This document shows positions 7,778 to 17,362 of a DNA stretch of 64,000 nucleotides, in pieces. The stretch lies in NCBI GenBank assembly GCA_027494035.1, contig JAOSJQ010000001.1:1736001-1800000 (forward strand), read 5' to 3'. Under the pieces are notes generated by a model. That model saw only the letters and a list, made by a program, of their open reading frames with translations. It had not been told where the DNA came from and did no database searches. Position 1 is the stretch's first letter. Each line of letters starts with the position of its first letter. This stretch comes from UTCFX2 sp002050125 (GTDB taxonomy: Bacteria > Chloroflexota > Anaerolineae > Anaerolineales > UBA4823). A program made the position numbers and the translations under genes.

Positions 7778-10700
7778 TTACGCGGTTTGATCGGGGGCTT
7801 CGCGCCCGGTTTCGTGTTTCAGCACCAGTAAGGTCAGGTCGTCGTACGGGACCGCCTCCCCCGAAAAATCCAACACTTCTTGATCAATCGTTTCCAGAAC
7901 GGTTCGAGCGCTGGGCATTTCTTGCCGATCGCCGCCGCGGGCGAACTGGCGGAGCAGTTCTACCAGGCGCTCTTCACCAAACATTTCGTCTTCCGGCGAG
8001 AAGGCTTCGGTCACGCCGTCGGTGTACATCACGAGCAGGTCGCCTGGCTCGAGCCGCCAATGCGCCTCCTGAATAGACAGATCTGGCTCGACGCCGAGCG
8101 CCATGCTGCTGCGCTTAGCCCAGTCCAAGCTGCCGGTGTGATGTAAAATCAAAGGTGAGTTGTGTCCGGCGTTTGCCAGGCACAGCTCACCGGCGCTAAG
8201 ATCCAAAACGACGTAGACCATTGTGACAAACATGCCGTTGGCGGCATCCGGCACAAGCAGGTCGTTGACGCGCGCCAGGACAGCCGCGGGCGATTCTAAG
8301 ATTTGCACGGTGGCGCGAACCAGCGTTCGCACCAGGGTCATAAAAAGGGCTGCCGGCATGCCTTTGTCCGCTACATCGGCGATGACCAGTCCGAGTTTGT
8401 TGCCGGGAAGCTTGAAGAAGTCATAGAAATCGCCGCCCACCTGGCGGGCTGGGCGCCAGTACACTTGCAAGTCCCAGCCGGGCAGTTCCGGTTTCTGCTG
8501 CGGCAGAAATGCGGCTTGGATCTGTTGAGCGAGCTGCAACTCGCGCTCTAGACGCCCGCGTTCGATGGTCTCTTTCTGGAGCAGGTCGTTCTGGATGGCA
8601 AGCGCCGCATGTTGGGAGATGCCGGTGATGATCTCCATGCGCTTTGACCGCAGCCGCCGGTTGGCGTTCGCGCTGGTGTAGTTTTCACCGGGTTCAGGGT
8701 CCGGCTCCTCAAACAGGAAAACTCCGAACATTTTGCCTTTAACCGCCAGCGGGAACGCCATCAGCAGGCTGTCTTCCTCGCTCAGCAAGGCTTCTGCCGT
8801 AGCCGGATCTGGGATATCGAGTTCCATCCAACAGTCGAGCGCATCTTGCTCATCTGCAATCAGCGGCGCGGGCAGCACAACCAGGTTGTCTGTCGCCAAT
8901 ACAGCATCCAATAGAGGGAATTCGCCTGCGTCAAAAGTGCGCGATTCTGCTTCGCGCGGCAGCCCGTAAGCCTGTGCCAGCACGAAATGGTCATGATCCT
9001 CATGCCAGAGAAAGATCATGGCGCTTTTGACCCCCACCAGGATCGGGGTGATGCGCACAATCGACCCCAACGCTTCGTCCAGGTCATTTGAACTGACAAT
9101 CGCCTGGGCGACCTGCAAGAGCGCGACTGAGACGTAAGCCTCTTCCCGCTGCGCTTTTGACAGCCGGATGTTATCTACTGCGATGGCGGTTTGATAAGCA
9201 ATGCCTTGTAAAATCGCCAGGCACTCATCAAAAAATGTCTCGAAAGATTTGCCCAGGCTGAGCGTTGACAGCGAGGTGCTGTAATCTACCAGGAAAGTGC
9301 CCAGGATTTCGCCGCGCGCCGCGAGGGGCACCAGCACGAGCAGGCTGGCGCTGTGCGGTCGGTCCGATATCTCAGCGGCGGTCAGGATGTTGGCGAGGCG
9401 CCAATCTTCTTCACGCAGGATCACCGGGCGGAGTTCGGTCAGCAAACGATCGAGCGCAGGCACATCCTCGGCATCGAAGCGCCCGCGTTCGAATTCAACC
9501 TGCTGATCGGAGGTCAAACCGGTCGCCGCGGCAGGGATAAACGCGCCATCTGCGGTGAACATGTAGAGCGCGCAGGCTTTTACGCCCGTCAGCATCGGGG
9601 TGATGCGCACCACCGTGTCGAGCAGTTCGGGCAAGTCGGAGACCGATTGAGTGGCATTGGCAACCTGCAGGAGCGCTGTGGCAGTCCAGGCTTGCTCTTG
9701 GGCGTCCTCATAAAGGCGTGCGTTTTCGATCGCAACGGCGGCATAGCTCGCAAATACGGTCGTCATGGCGTACGCTTCGCTGCCGTAGCGCCCCGAAGTG
9801 TGGTGCACTAAACACAGCACACCCAGCAGGTGGGCGCCGCTGCGCAGCGGCGCGGCGATGGCTGAATAATCGTCCGGGAAACCCAAGACGGCTCCGAGCG
9901 GTTCGGGAGGCGAGTGGGGTGTGCGCATGATTGGCGCATCAGACGCCAGCGCTTCTGACAGCCAGGTTGATATATCGGGAAGCGTTTCCAGGCTCGGCTC
10001 GTCCAGATTGAACTCGAGCAGTTCGGCGGGTCGCAGACCGACCTCCAGATCGAGGTCGGCAATCCTTGAGCCGCGTACGCTCGCCAGGTAAAGACCGGAT
10101 GCGCCCTCGGGAGGATCCATTTGGGCGTCATCGTCCAACAGCCAAATTGCGGCTGCCTCGAGCGGGAGGGTATGCTCCAACTCGGTCAGCACCGCCGCAA
10201 GCACCTGGTCTAGATCGACATCTGCCGCGAGGATCCCCGCCACTTCGCGCAGGCTGTCAGCCACGCCGCGCCGCCAGACCTCGGAACGATAAAGTACAGC
10301 ATTGCGCAGAGCGATGGCGATGTGATCTGCAAGAGTCTCAAACAGGAAGCGGTCTTCTTCGCTGAAAGCGCCCAACTGATCGCTTTGGATATCGAGGACA
10401 CCCAGTACCTGCCCGCCGAAGACCAATCCTACTGTGAGCTCGGAGCGAATGTTTTCAGGCGACAGACTGCTGGGTCGGTAGCGCGGGTCTTGCCGCACGT
10501 CATTGACGAGCGCAGTCTCGCCGGTGCGCGCTACCCAGGGGATCAGCCCCTGCGGGTCGTTCAGGTCGTAGGTGTATTCTTCTTTGACGATCGTCTGGCT
10601 GCGCAGCCCGCTGCCGGCTTCATAAAGCACTTTCAACCTTCCCCGGATGAACGCTAAAGATGTGAACGAAGGGGAAGCCAAAACGTTCGTGGATGAGCCT

Positions 10701-11834
10701 GACAACTTCATTCAACAACTCTTCCTGATCCAGGATGGAGGTGATGGCGCTGCTGACCTGATAGATGGTTTGTACCTGAAACACGCGGCGGCTCAGGTCT
10801 TGATAGAGTTGCGCGTCCTCGATGGCGATGGAAATGTTGCTCGCCAGGGCGCGCAGTACGAGCTGGTCAATTTCATCAAAGTCGTCCGGCTGATTGCTCT
10901 GCACATCCAGCACCCCGAGCAGGCGCTCTTGAGCAATGAGCGGGAGGGCGAATTCAGAGCGGGTTTCGGGCAGCCGGGCGAGCGCCCGGTAACGCGGCTC
11001 CTGGCGCACGTCACGGGCGAGCAGTTCCTGTCCGGTCTGGGCGACATGCCCCACAATCCCCTGACCCAGGTCGACCGATATAGAAATCGGCGCCCCGGGT
11101 TCTTCCAACTTGCCGAGAGGACCCGCGCTGGCGCGGAACCTCAGGCTCGGCTTGCCCAGCTCGATTGTATAGATAACGACATAATAGTAGTCAAAAGCTT
11201 GCAAGATCAGGTTGGCTACCTGGCTAATAATTTGATCGAGATCGCGCAAATTGGTAATATTACGGGTTACCTGGCGTACCAGGGCGAGCTGCTCCCTGCG
11301 CCAGCGTTCGCGGGTCATGCGCAGGCTCGACTCCAGCATCAGCGCGGATTGTCGGACGAGGGCTTCGAAAAGAGCGATCTCATGCGGTAAAAAGGGGGGA
11401 CCGGCGTTGCGCTCGATTTGCAGCACGCCCAACTCGCTGGCTGGGGATTCCTGGAGAGCTTGGAGCGAAAGCGGGGCAGCGAGCCGGATGGGTTGGTCTG
11501 GCTCGCTGAGCAGCTCCTGGCGGGCAAAGCACGCCTGCATCAGCGGGGTTGGGTCGGGGCGGATGGCGTTTGGCGCACCCGCTGCCAGTTGCACCGCCTC
11601 TTTGCCGATGTGGCTGCGGAGCAGGTCCACAGACAGCCACAAGACGACTTCTCCGCCCAGCAAGCGGGTGATAGCCGCGCTGATTTGCTCACATTGGCGC
11701 GCCAGCATACTGACAGGAGAGGTCCCCGCGGCGGTGGCTTGTTGGGCAATGGCGAGCAGATCCTCGCCCAGCTTCAACACGGGCTGGAAGGATGACGGAG
11801 AAGAGGGCAATTCCGCCGGATTCCCGGTCGCCAA
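7778..11834 (-). CDS. Multi-GAF SpoIIE-type PP2C serine phosphatase, with one-base frameshift
   Basis: About 1350 residues once a one-base break near 10640 is corrected (HPG then RLKVLYEAGSG joins the frames; length 4057 fits one extra base). Six GAF-like sensory segments are readable, introduced by repeated LLQVA-type helices (for example QALQESPASELG, ITNLRDLDQIISQV, LLQVANATQSVSDLPELL, LLQVAQAIVSSNDLDEAL). The last 270 residues are a SpoIIE/RsbU phosphatase domain: RELQLAQQIQAAFLPQ, GGDFYDFF, GLVIADVADKGMPAALFM, LANAGHNSP, YTDGVTEAFSPEDEMFG, PYDDLTLLVLK, with the metal-binding aspartates present. It should dephosphorylate a STAS anti-anti-sigma protein in response to small ligands. Start chosen as TTG 11834, 1 bp after the upstream stop; it is uncertain. 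Confidence 0.85.
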
Positions 11835-11835
11835 A

Positions 11836-12360
11836 TTAACTCTCCCTGTGCTTGACCATGCGTAAGATGTTGCAGAGTTTTCCGGTGTCCGCCTGGCGGG
11901 TGAAGGTGAACTCCACCTCGTCCATAAGGGTGCGAATGAAGTACAGACCCAACCCGCCGATGTCCCGCGCTTCCAATTCAGCCTCCAGATTTGGCACAGG
12001 GATCGCTGCCGGGTCAAATGGCTTACCGCAATCCGTAAGCGTGATCACTATTCCTGATTTGGAAATCTTGTAGCTGCATTCGATCTTCTCGAGCGACTCG
12101 CCTTCGTAGGCGTGTTCGATGATGTTGGTGAATGCCTCGTCAACCGCAAGCTGGGTGGCATAGACGTCCGAATCATTCAACCCGGCATTTCGGGCGGCAT
12201 CGCCCACAAACTGGCGGACGGTCTCAAGATTATCGAACTGGGCGGTAAAGACGCGGGTCTGACTGAGGTTGCGCGCCCGCCCCGCAGGCGCCGGCGCGGT
12301 GGGATCGGTCGAGTTTTTAGCAGAGGGACTTTCTGGTGGAGGTTCGGGCATAAGCGGCAT
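11836..12360 (-). CDS. Anti-sigma-factor-type serine kinase (RsbW/HATPase_c)
   Basis: GHKL-type ATPase of the RsbW/SpoIIAB family. Readable features: QLAVDEAFTNIIEHAYEG (N-box), TLTDCGKPFDP (G1) and RDIGGLGLYFIRTLMDEVEF (G2). Such proteins phosphorylate a STAS partner and hold a sigma factor or other target. The open frame extends upstream to 12552 but that part overlaps the STAS gene in another frame, so the start is placed at the ATG at 12360 (a second ATG is at 12351). The gene sits between the STAS gene and the phosphatase, the standard partner-switching order. No sigma factor gene is nearby. Confidence 0.82.
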   Translation of the reverse strand: MPLMPEPPPESPSAKNSTDPTAPAPAGRARNLSQTRVFTAQFDNLETVRQFVGDAARNAGLNDSDVYATQLAVDEAFTNIIEHAYEGESLEKIECSYKISKSGIVITLTDCGKPFDPAAIPVPNLEAELEARDIGGLGLYFIRTLMDEVEFTFTRQADTGKLCNILRMVKHRES

Positions 12361-12436
12361 GCACAGCGCAGAATAAATCGAGGCTGGAGGCCAGCCAATC
12401 CTCCATCCCTGGATTTCTGGAGTGGGAGAGATGAGG

Positions 12437-12772
12437 CTACATCGCTCCGACAGCGTCGAGCGCGGAGTCAAAGAAACGGAAGAGCGGGATAAAGCCAGCC
12501 AGATCGAGCGCATCGTATATGCGCTTTGGCACGGCAGCCAGGGCGATCTCACCCCGGTTGTAGCGCTTGCAGGTTTTCTGGGTGCTGATCAGGACGCGCA
12601 AACCGGCGCTGGACATGAAATCGACGCCTGAAAGATCCAGTACGATCCTGAAACGCCCGGCATTGGTGATGTCTTCCAGGGCTTTGGCAAGCTGCGGAGC
12701 GGTGGCGCTGTCGACCCTGCCCTCCGGTTTAACCAGATCGCTGTGTTTATACTGAATACAGGTAATTTCCAT
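12437..12772 (-). CDS. STAS domain anti-anti-sigma factor
   Basis: 111 residues. LVKPEGRVDSATAPQLAKALEDI and IVLDLSGVDFMSSAGLRVLISTQK form the STAS fold; the DFMSSAGLRVL loop holds the serine that is phosphorylated by RsbW-type kinases. The start is set at 12772 because AGAGGAG lies 8 bp upstream; a longer frame to 12808 lacks support. It is the first gene of the switch: STAS, kinase, phosphatase. Confidence 0.88.
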   Translation of the reverse strand: MEITCIQYKHSDLVKPEGRVDSATAPQLAKALEDITNAGRFRIVLDLSGVDFMSSAGLRVLISTQKTCKRYNRGEIALAAVPKRIYDALDLAGFIPLFRFFDSALDAVGAM

Positions 12773-12861
12773 TTCCCAAACTCCTCTGGGGTTTAAACAA
12801 AGACGCACAAAATTCTCGAGTGCGTCGCTGAGAGCAGAGAGATTTTAACCAAAGCTCGAAA

Positions 12862-12889
12862 ATTATATCATGAGAATCTGATTAAGTAA
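12862..12889 (-). promoter_or_regulatory. Promoter of the STAS-kinase-phosphatase operon
   Basis: Minus strand: TTACTT (12889-12884), 16-bp spacer, TATAAT (12867-12862) preceded by TGA, giving an extended -10. Start expected near 12855, leaving an 80-base leader before the STAS start. Confidence 0.45.
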
Positions 12890-13000
12890 TTCCCGATCCT
12901 CTTCTGAAAGCTGATTGACGGAAGTGGATTAAAATAAACCCATCCGTTTGCCTTATCGTTGCGCCCCGAGCAGAGAAAAACCGATCCAGTGGGAGGTTCT

Positions 13001-13483
13001 ATGAAAGCCCAATCCAAATACCGCAGGTTCGTTGTGGGCATATTCTTTCTGTTTATGCTGCTGCACCAGAGCGATAAATTGCTGATTGGTCCGCTCACTA
13101 CGCCTATCATGAAAGAGTTTGCCATCAACCGGGCGCAGATGGGGCTTGTCACCAGCGGGGCGCTGCTCATTCCAATCGCCTCGGCGAACGTGATCGCCAC
13201 GGTATACGACATCACCCTGCCCGAAGTGCGCAGCACAGCCCTATCGGTGCAGTATTTGATCGAATCTTCGGGGGCGGCGCTGGCGCCTGGAATGGCGGGG
13301 TTGATTGCAGACCGCACCTCGCTGGGGAGCGCCTTTCTGCTGATCTGCGTTTCGACCTGGATCCTGTGCGGGATATTCTTTGGGCTGGTAGCCTGGCTGG
13401 TGCCGGCGGATATCAAGACCCTGCGCGCTCAGATGGCAGAGCGGGCGGCGCGCGCACGGAACGCTCAGGTTCAATCGGGCTGA
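13001..13483 (+). pseudogene. MFS transporter with large internal deletion
   Basis: Only 160 residues remain of a usual 400 or more. Residues 1-46 are a normal MFS start (KYRRFVVGIFFLFMLLHQSDKLLIGPLTTPIMKEFAINRAQMG). They join directly to a C-terminal MFS half (YDITLPEVRSTALSVQYLIESSGAALAPGMAGLIADR and two final helices). About eight helices are missing, with the reading frame kept; the junction lies near 13139-13160. GGGAGG sits 7 bp before the ATG, so the start is real. It may be a pseudogene, an assembly collapse between short repeats, or rarely an expressed small membrane protein. Transport activity is not expected. Confidence 0.7.
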
Positions 13484-13546
13484 TCAGGCTGGCGATTGTG
13501 GCTTGCCGTCTGCGCTGAACCTGACGGGAATTGTGAAGGCGGCGGC

Positions 13547-15037
13547 TCAGTCGCCAAGTTTGAAAGCGTACAGGGCGCTATCCTGAAGCAAAAAGAGCAA
13601 TTGAATGTTCCCCTCCGGCAGGGCGGTATGCGCGTTCCAGGCGACGAGCTGGTCGAAGCGGTCGGAGGTGAGGGGCAGACAGTTGACGGCTTCGTAGCCG
13701 GGGACCGGCTGACCGTCCTGCTGAACCTCGACCCGCAGAGCGCCTTTGCTGCCATCGTAGTTGAGGTGCAGGGTTTCGCCGGCGGACATGAGCGGCTGGG
13801 TCAAGATCTGTCCGCTGCCGCTAAGGGAAGCCAGGCGGTGGTAGCCGGCTTTGGCAAGCCCGATCGCGCAGTTGGTGGTGCGCAGATTGGCGCCGTGCTC
13901 GCGGTTGCAGCCGGAGTAGTAAAGCCAGAGCTCGTCGCCGAGGCGCAGCGGTTTGGCGGAGGTATAGACTTGCCCACCGTCCCAGGCGCCCGGCGGACCC
14001 ACGTCCAGGATAGGAGGGCGGTTGCCCTCCTCGCGCTGCCAGCTCTTGCCGTCGTGGCTGGAGGCGAGCTGAACGACGACCTGCCCGTACTGGCGGGTGA
14101 GGTCGGTGGCTTTCATCACCCAAAGCATGCCGAGGTATTGCTCTCCCACCGGGAAGATAGGCATGCCGTAGAAGTTCACGGAAAAACCGGGATAGACCAG
14201 CTCGTCGATGATGTCTGGGACGAACAAGTCGGGCTGCTCTTGCCAGTGGATGAAATCGTCTGAATTGACCAGCCGGATGGCGCGCCGAGCGACGCCGAAT
14301 ATCTCGATGATGGTCTTGGAAGAGCCGCGGTAGCGCCCGGTGGTCTCGTCCCAGTAAAAATGGGCGACGTCGCTGCCGGCGGTGTAGAGCGGGTTCTGCG
14401 AATAGGCAGTTGTTGCAAGCCCATCCGGAGAGGCGTACCCGTAGAAATCCCCGTTTTGATAGACCATGAGCTTGAAAGGCGCTGCGAGGTCGTGCGGGGT
14501 GTGCAGAACCGAGGGCAGGTTGGCGTTTTGACCGTTGAACAAGGCGTTGGCGCCATAGGAGATCGCAGGCTTGTTCCAATGGACCCCATCGACGCTCTCG
14601 GCGTAAAGCACCTGGGCGCGGCTCTGTTCGGGGTTGAGCGAGGAATACCACATCCGAAATCCCGGCAAGACCGTGCCAAAGAGCTGGATGATGTGACCCT
14701 CCCAGCTTTTATCGGGGCGGATGACCGGGTTGCCGGCGAATTTGCGAAACGGGTGATAAAGGCGCTCGACGCCGCGCGCTTGAATATGCGCGTCATCCAC
14801 CATAAGATACCAGCCGTCAGCCAGCGAGCCTAGCAGGGGCTGGTAGTTTTTTGAAACGAACGGCAGGAAGACCTGAAAATCAGCGAGAGCAGCTCCCTGG
14901 GTAAAGCCGCGCCGCGGCGGTGAGACAGCCTGAGCCGCCAGCACCAGCAGGCAGACGGCAATGAACAGGCGGAGGGTGCGAGGCGGCACGGCGGTTTTCG
15001 GTCCAATTTCCTGGTCGGCGGTCGACGACCGCTCCAA
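13547..15037 (-). CDS. Secreted glycosidase-like beta-propeller protein
   Basis: 496 residues. A signal/anchor helix lies at about residues 23-38 (LFIAVCLLVLAAQAV), followed by the FQVFLPFVSKNY stretch often seen in exported Anaerolineae proteins. The rest has repeated blade-like motifs (FRMWYSSLNPEQSRAQVLYAESVDGVHW, FYGYASPDGL, LVNSDDFIHWQ, VQLASSHDGKSWQ, LWLYYSGCNREHG), typical of five-bladed GH32/43/68-type or GH130-like folds. A C-terminal beta segment may be a carbohydrate-binding domain. Catalytic residues could not be assigned, so substrate is open. It lies 20 bp downstream of apgM on the same strand. Confidence 0.6.
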   Translation of the reverse strand: MERSSTADQEIGPKTAVPPRTLRLFIAVCLLVLAAQAVSPPRRGFTQGAALADFQVFLPFVSKNYQPLLGSLADGWYLMVDDAHIQARGVERLYHPFRKFAGNPVIRPDKSWEGHIIQLFGTVLPGFRMWYSSLNPEQSRAQVLYAESVDGVHWNKPAISYGANALFNGQNANLPSVLHTPHDLAAPFKLMVYQNGDFYGYASPDGLATTAYSQNPLYTAGSDVAHFYWDETTGRYRGSSKTIIEIFGVARRAIRLVNSDDFIHWQEQPDLFVPDIIDELVYPGFSVNFYGMPIFPVGEQYLGMLWVMKATDLTRQYGQVVVQLASSHDGKSWQREEGNRPPILDVGPPGAWDGGQVYTSAKPLRLGDELWLYYSGCNREHGANLRTTNCAIGLAKAGYHRLASLSGSGQILTQPLMSAGETLHLNYDGSKGALRVEVQQDGQPVPGYEAVNCLPLTSDRFDQLVAWNAHTALPEGNIQLLFLLQDSALYAFKLGD

Positions 15038-15057
15038 ACCGCTGGGGTCTGAAGCGG

Positions 15058-16270
15058 CTAGGCGCCGTATTTGCCCAGGCGCTCAGCGTGCGCCAGGGCG
15101 AGCGGGAGCAGGTCTACATGACGAATCGCGCCAAGCGTACCGCTGAGGCAGGCGGTCTCGCCGAACTTGGCGGGCTTACCAAAGCGGGCGTTTTCGGAGG
15201 CGAGCAAGACTGGCACCTTGTGCCACGAGTGGCGCTTCATCTTGGCGGGGGTGGAGTGGTCGCCGGTGATGACCAGCACGTCCGGCTTGAGGGCAAGCAG
15301 CGCCGGCAGCGCCTCGTCAACGGTTTCGATGACATGGGCGCGCTCGTCAAATTTCCCGTCTTCGCCGTAGCTGTCGGTCTTCTTGATGTGCACGAAGAAG
15401 AAATCATACGCGTCCCAATGCTGTCTGACGACTTCGAACTCCTCGGCGGGGGTCTCGGCGCGGTGCTCGATTACGTCCATGCCGACCAGCCGGGCGACGC
15501 CTTTGTACATCGGGTAAACGGCTACCGCAGCGGAGCGCATCTTGTAGACCTCGGGGAAGCGCGGCACGCCTGGATCTTTGGAGATGCCGCGCAGCAGGCA
15601 GGAGTTCGCCGGCGGGTGAGCGGCGAGCAGGCTGTTCGCCATTCCCCACCACTGGCGCAGGATCGCGGCAGTCTTTTCGGAGGCGGGGTCTTCAGCCTGG
15701 ATGGGCAGGGGTGGAACGCCGGTGAGCTGCGGGTCGTTGTCCGGGATATGCGCGCCCAAGCCGGCGCCGCGCAGCACGATCACAAAGCGATACTCCTTGA
15801 CGGGTTCGACAAAGAGCTGCACGCCAGGTATTTCAATCTGGCGCAGGATCTCGACCCGCTTGGCGCACTCCTCGGTAGAAATGCGCCCAGCGCGCCGGTC
15901 GGTAATATTACCGGCGGCATCCAGGGTGCAGAAGTTCGCCCGGATGGCAACGTCATCCGGTTGGAGGTGGAAGCCGATGCCGAGCGCTTCGAGCACGCCG
16001 CGCCCGATCAGGGTTTCGAGCGGGTCGTAGCCAAATAGAGCCATATGACCCGGACCGCTGCCGGGGCTGAAAGCCGGGGCGACGACCTCGCTCAAGCCCA
16101 GGGAGGCGCGGGCGGTCAGGGCGTCCATATTGGGGGTTTTGGCGGCTTCGAGTTCGGTCGAGCCGCCCGGATCGAAGCGGCAACCCGCCCAGCCCGTCCA
16201 TGACGAGCAGGACGATTTTTGTGCCATTATCCACAGCCATTTCGTTGATTAGTTTGAGTTTATCGACCAT
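15058..16270 (-). CDS. apgM: 2,3-bisphosphoglycerate-independent phosphoglycerate mutase (archaeal type), with one-base frameshift
   Basis: Glycolytic interconversion of 3- and 2-phosphoglycerate, about 403 residues, alkaline-phosphatase superfamily. The true N-terminus MVDKLKLINEMAVDNGTKIV with VMDGLGGLP (metal-binding Asp) is in one frame and FDPGGSTELEAAKTPNMD in another. Removing one C near 16182-16186 restores MDGLGGLPFDPGGS, the conserved start of the family. Later motifs are FSPGSGPGHMALFGYDP, HIKKTDSYGEDG and ITGDHSTPAKMKRHSWHKVP (metal-binding D, H, H). Total length 1213 fits one inserted base. The ATG is at 16270. Confidence 0.9.
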
Positions 16271-16704
16271 GAGAGCGTACCTTTCTTCGAGTTTAAGGCG
16301 CAGCGTGAGCCGACGCCTGGGGATTCGGAGGTGAATCTAAAATGCCGGATCAATTTTACCTGAGAATCGAGTTGGCGATATCAAGGAATGCCGTAGTGGG
16401 GCAGTTTTTCAGATAAAAGTCGCCTCTTTGTCGGGAATCGTTCCCATAGGAGTGTATATAATTTATAATACTACTGTCCCTGTCCAAAATCGTTTGTCGA
16501 TCATACCTGATGGGTTATCACCTGTGTCGGTTGAGATTGACTCGCTCGAGGCGGAGAGACGGATCGTTAAGCGGGCGCTGCAAGGCGGCGCAGACAGCCG
16601 CACACAGTCACCAAACACGATCTAAAAGCTGGTCAGAATTCAGCCCGATCGCCTGCCAAGGCAGACGGACCGGAGATAAAATTTTTCTAACAAGGAGCGT
16701 TGAA
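16271..16704. other. Non-coding region between apgM and the corrinoid gene
   Basis: 434 bp between divergent genes. The only notable items are the palindrome and -10 boxes listed separately, and a small hairpin CTGCC-AA-GGCAG about 45 bp before the corrinoid start. I looked for a cobalamin riboswitch (B12 box) because of the B12-dependent genes downstream and did not find one. A 65-codon open frame at 16428 shows no protein-like features. Confidence 0.5.
16433..16469 (+). promoter_or_regulatory. Candidate promoter/operator for the methyltransferase operon
   Basis: The palindrome GGGAA-TCG-TTCCC (16433-16445) sits 11 bp upstream of two overlapping -10 candidates, TATAAT at 16457-16462 and TATAAT at 16464-16469. 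No clear -35 is present at normal spacing, so an activator or repressor site at the palindrome is plausible. The leader to the corrinoid gene would be about 230 bases. Confidence 0.35.
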
Positions 16705-17352
16705 ATGTCTGAACAGTTGTTCCAAGCCATGGCGCAGAGCATCATCGATGGCGATGCGGATGAAGCCGAGCGGCTGGCTAAACAAGCGATCGAAGCCGGT
16801 ATCGACCCATTGGAGGCGATCAATCGCGGGTTTGTGATCGGGGTCAACCAGGTTGGCGATGCGTTCAGCTGCGGGGATGCGTTTTTGCCGGAATTGGTCA
16901 TGGCGGGCGAGGCGATGAAAGCCGCCGTGAGCACGCTCGAGCCGGAGATGGCGCGGCGCGGAACCGCGCGCCAGATGCTGGGGAAGGTGGTCTTGGCAAC
17001 CATCCACGGCGACATCCATGACATCGGCAAGACGCTGGTGGGGACGATGCTCGCTGCGGCTGGTTTTGAGGTGTACGACCTGGGAGTGGACGTGCCGGTG
17101 ATGGACCTGGTCGAAAAAGCCCGCGAAGTGGAGGCGGATATCGTTGGGGTCAGCGCGCTCCTCACGACCACGATGGTGCGCCAGAGGGATGTGATCGAGG
17201 CGCTGGATGATATGGGCATGCGCCCCAGGGTGAAGGTGATGGTGGGCGGGGCGCCGGTGACCGGCGAGTGGGTCAAAGAAATCGGCGCGGACGGTTACAG
17301 CGAAGACGCGATCGGCGCGGTCCAGATCGCCCGCAAATTAGTTGAGAAATAA
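16705..17352 (+). CDS. Methyltransferase corrinoid protein (MttC/MtbC-like)
   Basis: 215 residues. The N-terminal helical cap (LFQAMAQSIIDGDADEAERLAKQAIEAGIDPLEAINRGFVIGVNQVGDAF) precedes a B12-binding Rossmann domain. HGDIHDIGKTLVGTML holds the DxHxxG-type histidine (HDIGK) that ligates cobalt from below. SALLTTTM and VMVGGAPVT are the usual later cobamide contacts. It should carry methyl groups from the adjacent MttB-like enzymes to a tetrahydrofolate or CoM-type acceptor. The start is taken at 16705 because AAGGAG lies 9 bp upstream. MttB1 starts 10 bp after its stop. Confidence 0.92.
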   Translation: MSEQLFQAMAQSIIDGDADEAERLAKQAIEAGIDPLEAINRGFVIGVNQVGDAFSCGDAFLPELVMAGEAMKAAVSTLEPEMARRGTARQMLGKVVLATIHGDIHDIGKTLVGTMLAAAGFEVYDLGVDVPVMDLVEKAREVEADIVGVSALLTTTMVRQRDVIEALDDMGMRPRVKVMVGGAPVTGEWVKEIGADGYSEDAIGAVQIARKLVEK

Positions 17353-17362
17353 GGAACCCAAA

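Noticed and set aside
13547..15037. Assigning the secreted propeller protein to a defined glycoside hydrolase family
   Set aside because: Blade motifs are clear but catalytic acids could not be placed, so no specific activity is claimed.
16428..16625. 65-codon open frame upstream of the corrinoid gene
   Set aside because: It covers the candidate promoter, has no ribosome binding site and shows no protein-like composition.
16271..16704. Possible cobalamin riboswitch before the B12-dependent genes
   Set aside because: No B12 box or conserved core was found in the leader.
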